A stretch of DNA of 34,965 nt. It comes from Gonapodya prolifera JEL478. Its lineage: Eukaryota; Monoblepharomycota; Monoblepharidomycetes; Monoblepharidales; Gonapodyaceae. This document shows positions 31,109-34,965 of this stretch, one piece after another. The notes under the pieces are model-generated. The model made no database searches. It was not told where the DNA came from and saw only the letters and a program-made list of their open reading frames with translations. Where the stretch lies: positions 42,690-77,654 of the forward strand of contig KQ965768.1 of assembly GCA_001574975.1 (NCBI GenBank), in the 5' to 3' direction. The position numbers and the translations under genes were made by a program. How positions within the stretch are numbered: position 1 is the first letter of the stretch; each line of letters opens with the position of its first letter.

Positions 31109-32166
31109 ATGTCTTACACATCAATTGAAGAGATTCCACTAAGATCCAACATGAAGGACGACTCTACGAGTCAGGAAAGCTTCATTATCTTCACATGGAA
31201 CTTTGCCGAGGGAAGATCAGGGGCAATCTACGATGTGGAAATTTGTGACGTGCCTCTTTCCTGGATTCGTGAAATAAAATTCATCGTCCACGGAACTACG
31301 TTCCCGTTTACGTATTCCTGCCCGGGCAATAATAAGGTCACAGTGAATGGACTGACTTACGCGACTCCCTTTCTCTTGGGGAAGGTAGACGTACCATGCA
31401 CCCTGCAGCTAATACTCGGGGAAAGCCCTGATATATCGATAGATGGTCCACCACCAGTGCTCCGCTATGCTCTCCGTCCACTAGCGCTAACACGGGAGTT
31501 TTTAGATTTGGAAATCGAGTCCAGTATTGTTGTGTTTGGGACCCTTTGGCTTTACTACAAGTGGGGGCTTGTTGGATATTCTCCCGAAAAACTTCAATAT
31601 GGAAAGTACAAATCTCTCGCTGAGTCGGGCATACTATTCCAAACTCATTTGTGAGTAGTACACTGCTACTCAGCCACAGTGTCATGATTTCTTGTGCAAA
31701 ATCAATATTTAAACCGTCATTTTCCCCGCAATTTGTTGCAACAAAAAGCATGTCCGGAGAACCACCCGCATACAGGTCATTGGAAGAACAGGTCAGGATC
31801 ATCGTTCTTGTTGACGTTGAATGATTTCTTCTCAGAAATCATTTGCGCTCATCAGATCCCATCTCTTCGAGCGGCGTCTGCCGCAATAGAAGAGATTCAG
31901 TCAAGTCACGCAGCAACAATTTCGTCGTTCCAAATGAACAGACATCAACTCTTGCTCAATGCCGACGAAATCGAGAATCTGATGAATACCAATAGCGTCC
32001 TTCGCCACCATACTGAAAAGTGAGTGCAATCCATATACGCCTGCTTTTTTGTTTCCTGAACGATATGGTCCGTCTTCGCAGTTTTGAAGATACTGTGGCT
32101 CATCTGCAAGAGCAATTTGCGTTATTCCAAGAGCAATTTACCCAATCCCAAGCACAATCTCGCTAG
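31109..32166 (+). CDS. Beta-rich/coiled-coil protein of unknown function
   Basis: Four exons in phase: 31109-31650, 31749-31791, 31856-32019 and 32082-32166 (TAG). The first exon reads ESFIIFTWNFAEGRSGAIYD, IREIKFIVHGTTFPFTYSCP and PFLLGKVDVPCTLQLILGES, which suggests beta strands. It ends with a hydrophobic stretch (SSIVVFGTLWLYYKWGLVGY) that could be a membrane span. The rest is predicted helical (AASAAIEEIQSSHAATISSF; LQEQFALFQEQFTQSQ), a coiled coil. The TAG is followed in frame by three further coiled-coil repeats to 32373, so the gene may formerly have been longer. Only 42 bp and one TAA separate it, in frame, from the caspase-like gene. I do not recognise the family. Confidence 0.55.
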
Positions 32167-32373
32167 CAAATGGAGTCCATGTCCAAGAAACTGGATCAAA
32201 TATCCGAGCAAAACAAGTCAATGTTCAAGAATCTGGATCAAATATCCGAGGAACATGAGTCCATGTTCAAGTATCTTGAGCAAATATCCGTGAAAATGGA
32301 CAAACTCACGGAGGCCATACGAGCGTGTAATGATATTTATAATGCTATTTTAATCCCACCCCCAAGGTTGTAG
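32167..32373 (+). pseudogene. In-frame coiled-coil extension after TAG
   Basis: Continuing the frame past TAG (32164-32166) gives 68 more residues to TAG at 32371-32373. Three 14-residue units (LDQISEQNKSMFK type) make two heptads each. The region keeps coding character, so the TAG looks recent or is read through. Confidence 0.5.
32185..32310 (+). repeat. 42-bp tandem repeats (three units)
   Basis: Units at 32185-32226, 32227-32268 and 32269-32310 share CTGGATCAAATATCCGAG or close variants. Each encodes 14 residues, two heptads of a coiled coil. Confidence 0.85.
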
Positions 32374-32525
32374 GCGTCTGAGCTTCAAACCGGTCCCCAG
32401 TCCCAAACATGGTTTGGTGTTTTCACTGTTCGTCCACTGTGAGGCGCGATCCCCTTGTTCGAAAATTACACAAAAATAAATAATTTTTTTAAATGCATTT
32501 TGTGTGCGGAAGTAGGTACCCCCAA

Positions 32526-32859
32526 CTATGCATCCCGCTGACGCGCATTCATCGCAGCTATCATATCGATGTAGGAGAGATGGAGCACTGTGCCGTCTTC
32601 CCTGACGAGATGGTACGCATGCGTGCCAGAATGACTCGATGTCGCTTCCTCGTCGAGTTCTGCGAGTTCTGGTATGTCATACTCGTCACCGTGGGCGTCA
32701 TCTTCCACCAAACGAGGATTACTGCCTTTGCCAGACTTGCACATGACCCTGGTATCGCACAAAAAAAAAATCAGTGGCAAAAGGCGGAAGTTAGCGTTTC
32801 CAGAAAAACTTTATACGTACCACATCATAGTTTGGTCGTATCCACTTGGTCCGTGACAT
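32526..32859 (-). CDS. Small acidic protein of unknown function
   Basis: Two exons fit in phase: 32821-32859 (ATG, reading MSRTKWIRPNYDV) and 32526-32735 (TAG), giving 82 aa. The second exon is acidic: LVEDDAHGDEYDIPELAELD then EEATSSHSG, followed by YHLVREDGTVLHLSYIDMIA, a likely beta hairpin and helix. The donor is GTACGT. The acceptor chosen (AAG at 32738-32736) is weaker than the CAG just upstream but is the one that keeps frame. No family is recognised. It is transcribed against its neighbours and wedged between the coiled-coil and Fic-like genes. It could be a fragment of a larger gene. Confidence 0.4.
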
Positions 32860-33021
32860 GTGTGGTTTGCGCGGTGTGCGTGATGAGAGTGAACGGGGTG
32901 ATGCGCAAGTGTACCTCTTTTACTGTGACCTCGAACCCCCCATTGACCAGTTTTGCTCGATGTGCGAGGCCATGGCTGATAATTGTGTGCTGTGCTGTGG
33001 ACATTTTTGTGTTGTACAAGA

Positions 33022-33612
33022 ATGGATCCACCAAATGAAGTCGGTGAAGAGCGCGAGAAGATTTCGAGGTATGACCTTGAACCCGGTCACAATTCAACGC
33101 TGGAACTGGTGTCGTTGAAAAAACTCATCGATGGTTTGCTCTTCCACGGAGGAATCCGCGATTGGAAGTGGACGACAGAATCTGCGCGGTATGGCCCACT
33201 CAGGACAAGCATCCGCAACTTTCCGATGGAAACGACGTGGGCCAAAGATGGCTGGGAGCGGGCGCTGGAACTCAACACATTTCTTCTTGATGGAATACTC
33301 CCAAGCGGTGATCCATCAGGGTTACGATACACACCTCCTGTTACATACTGGAACCGGGTTACGTGGACCAGTATGTCCAATCAGAATCCCCCGACCGTCC
33401 GAGGTCTGACTCCAGAGATTCAGACACTCGTAGAGAGAGCCTTGGCAATTCGAACAAACCAGATTTTCCACGATGGAAATCATCGAACTGGCATTTTGAC
33501 TCTTCTTGAAGGACTTCACGAAATGGGACACATTTGTACCCGCTTCGACCCGGTAGACCTTTACATCATTATTAGCAACAGAGCTTTGACGGATTGGCGT
33601 CCGACGCGCTGA
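33022..33612 (+). CDS. Fic-like (Fido domain) protein with altered active-site motif
   Basis: A single open frame, 196 aa, ends in TGA at 33610-33612. Residues 130-170 match the core of a Fic domain: TPEIQTLVERALAIRTNQIF, then HDGNHRTGILTLLEGLHEMG. The canonical motif HPFx[D/E]GNGRxxR appears here as Q-I-F-H-D-G-N-H-R-T-G at about 147-157, so the catalytic His position is Gln147 and the second Gly is His154. Fic enzymes transfer AMP or other nucleotide-derived groups to protein side chains. The missing His suggests an inactive or differently acting member. The last nine or so codons lie in an 84-bp sequence also found just 3' of histone H2A, so the true C-terminus may have been replaced. The N-terminal boundary is uncertain and an upstream exon is possible. 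Confidence 0.6.
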   Translation: MDPPNEVGEEREKISRYDLEPGHNSTLELVSLKKLIDGLLFHGGIRDWKWTTESARYGPLRTSIRNFPMETTWAKDGWERALELNTFLLDGILPSGDPSGLRYTPPVTYWNRVTWTSMSNQNPPTVRGLTPEIQTLVERALAIRTNQIFHDGNHRTGILTLLEGLHEMGHICTRFDPVDLYIIISNRALTDWRPTR

Positions 33613-33664
33613 AGCATCTTTGAATTTACGGACTGTTTCCAAATGGAATTTTTAAATTCCACCT
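33581..33664 (+). repeat. Shared histone/Fic 3' element, copy 2
   Basis: It matches 23337-23426 in inverted orientation, lacking a 6-nt segment present there, and ends in the same GGAATTTTTAAATTCC hairpin. Here it covers the end of the Fic-like coding region and the start of its 3' UTR. Confidence 0.85.
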
Positions 33665-33847
33665 CATGATGTATCCATAGTTGTTTGAATGTCATTCTCA
33701 TTTTTCGACACATTCGGTTTCGATTCTCTTGCACGTCCATACCCTTCCCTTACGTCATCAACAGATTGCGAAGTTCTCGTTAATTACTCCTGCCCAAATC
33801 GATGTGTTACAACGTGGTTTCACCTACCGACCTTCGATCGACCCACG

Positions 33848-34965
33848 ATGCCACCTCCAGACACAGGCCCCGTGGACGCTTCTCCCGCACGCCTTCCAAT
33901 CGTCGACAACGAAACCGCCGACGACAGTGCGCTTGCCGATGTGCCCCGCATAACAAACGGACACCGTGGACGCACGTTTTCGGCATTCCCCCAGATCGTA
34001 CTGCTCTCCATATCGGTGGTACGTCAAATCGCACCAAGATTATTCAACCCATTGCCCGCAATGACGTTCGCCGGGTCCCGTTCGGCCCGACCCCGCAATT
34101 GCACTTGCAGGCATTCGGCCCAATGCTGTACCTGTCCATTCAGAACCTCGGTGGTGCCGGACAGGCCACGCACGAGGCCTCGTCCGCAGGGAACGCCGCG
34201 CTCTTCGCCATGTTCACCGTGTCGTCCCTCATGGCCGGTCCGCTCCTCAACGCCGTCAACTCCCCGCGCGTCATCCTGTCCGTCGGCGGGCTGTTCCACG
34301 TGCTGTACGTCATGGTGCTGTGGGGCTTGGCAGTGGCCGAGCAGGGCGACGGCGTGGGGCAAGGTGTCGGGATAATGTGGGCCAGCAAAGTAACACCAGC
34401 GACGGCGTTGACGGTCCTGGTGTCCATCTCGGCGTTGCTGGGGTTGGCACAGGGACCATTCTGGACGACACACGCGAACCTCTTGATGGCGTATCCGACG
34501 GCAAGGGAGAGGGGGGAGGTCGCGGCAGTTGGATTCCAGGTCAGTGGGGCAGGCGTGCACGGGGGATACTGGGCAGCCATGACACTTTGGCGTAAAGGCT
34601 TTCGGATGGGATTAACTGTTGCATGGATGCTGGTCTGACCCGGGTGTTTGAGTTGACCAATTTGGCGAGCGAGCGAACCTTCCGCTCATAACTCGCGCAT
34701 ACCTCAAACTCCGTGATGAAATAACTACCCTGGATGGGCTAATTTCCGTTGGTGGATTCGGCGGAAGTCTGCTACTACTCTTCGCCGGATATGAACCTAT
34801 GCAATATAAGTCTCAACCCACTACATCATCACCCCACCCCAGATCCTCAACGCCTTCTCCATCCTCATCTCCGCCATGCCCGTCCTGCTCAACCGCGGCG
34901 CCTCGGGACCTTCTGGGGGCGCCGTGTCTGCCGAGACCTATCTTGTCGGGAGGTGCGGTGTTCGA
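33848..34965 (+). CDS. UNC-93-like MFS transporter (3' end beyond the window)
   Basis: Exons 33848-34018, 34111-34539 and 34843 to the window end are all phase 0. The N-terminus is cytosolic (MPPPDTGPVDASPARLPIVD). Then follow FPQIVLLSISV, AFGPMLYLSIQNLGGAGQA (the GLGGAGQ-type signature), AALFAMFTVSSLMAGPLLNA, RVILSVGGLFHVLYVMVLWG and ALLGLAQGPFWTTHANLLMA with YPTARERGE. The third exon gives ILNAFSILISAMPVLLNRGA and a GAVSAETYLVG segment, matching the UNC-93 order. Fungal UNC-93-like proteins are plasma-membrane or vacuolar MFS members of unclear substrate, implicated in ion homeostasis in animals and plants. An in-frame ATG at 33689 would lengthen the N-terminus. The C-terminal half is outside the window. 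Confidence 0.85.

Noticed and set aside
32846-33118. Cys/His-rich plus-strand frame (C-x2-C, CCGH) resembling a zinc finger before the Fic-like gene
   Set aside because: Spacing fits no RING or zinc-finger class and the frame overlaps the Fic-like start in another phase.

Overview
The window is nuclear DNA from a fungus. Genes are broken by short spliceosomal introns with GTRNGY-type donors, CTGAC-like branch points and YAG acceptors. It holds a divergent histone H2A/H2B pair, several membrane proteins and decayed F-box loci. F-box expansion, a PLAC8 protein and an HtrL/YibB-type glycosyltransferase-like protein would suit an early-diverging (chytrid-like) fungus, but that placement is a guess. 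The gene models were built by hand from reading frames, splice signals and phase, so terminal exons are less certain than internal ones.

Layout. 1-3.2 kb: degraded F-box/LRR-like sequence and intergenic DNA. 3.3-5.0 kb (-): a secreted tocopherol cyclase-like protein. 5.5-6.5 kb (-): a small CBM48 glycogen-binding-like protein. 7.5-9.9 kb (-): a four-TM protein that reads in frame into a PLAC8 domain. 10.6-13.6 kb (+): F-box/LRR and F-box/ankyrin-like loci with stops and frameshifts. 14.2-15.5 kb (-): a stand-alone paralogue of the four-TM protein. 16.7-18.2 kb (+): an MFS-type transporter with apparent frameshifts. 18.5-19.7 kb (+): the HtrL/YibB-like type II membrane protein. 20.2-22.8 kb (-): an intron-rich MFS transporter. 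23.4-25.5 kb: H2A (-) and H2B (+) sharing a 244-bp promoter region. 26.3-26.9 kb (+): a short gene of unknown function. 27.4-28.6 kb (+): a NUDIX hydrolase inside a perfect-looking 423-bp inverted repeat bounded by single Ns. 29.1-33.6 kb: an unusual run of an unknown Pro/His-rich protein, a caspase-like protease, a coiled-coil protein, a small acidic protein and a Fic-like protein. 33.8 kb to the end (+): an UNC-93-like transporter cut off by the window.

The most interesting part is 23.3-33.7 kb. The same roughly 85-90-bp sequence lies immediately 3' of histone H2A and at the 3' end of the Fic-like gene, in the same sense relative to each gene and so inverted across 10 kb. Between the two copies sit the NUDIX inverted repeat and the caspase-like/coiled-coil/Fic-like run. 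Part of this may be assembly artefact, because the Ns mark joins. The shared histone 3' element and the caspase-like module are nonetheless directly visible in sequence. A linked cell-death or defence function for the run is inference only.
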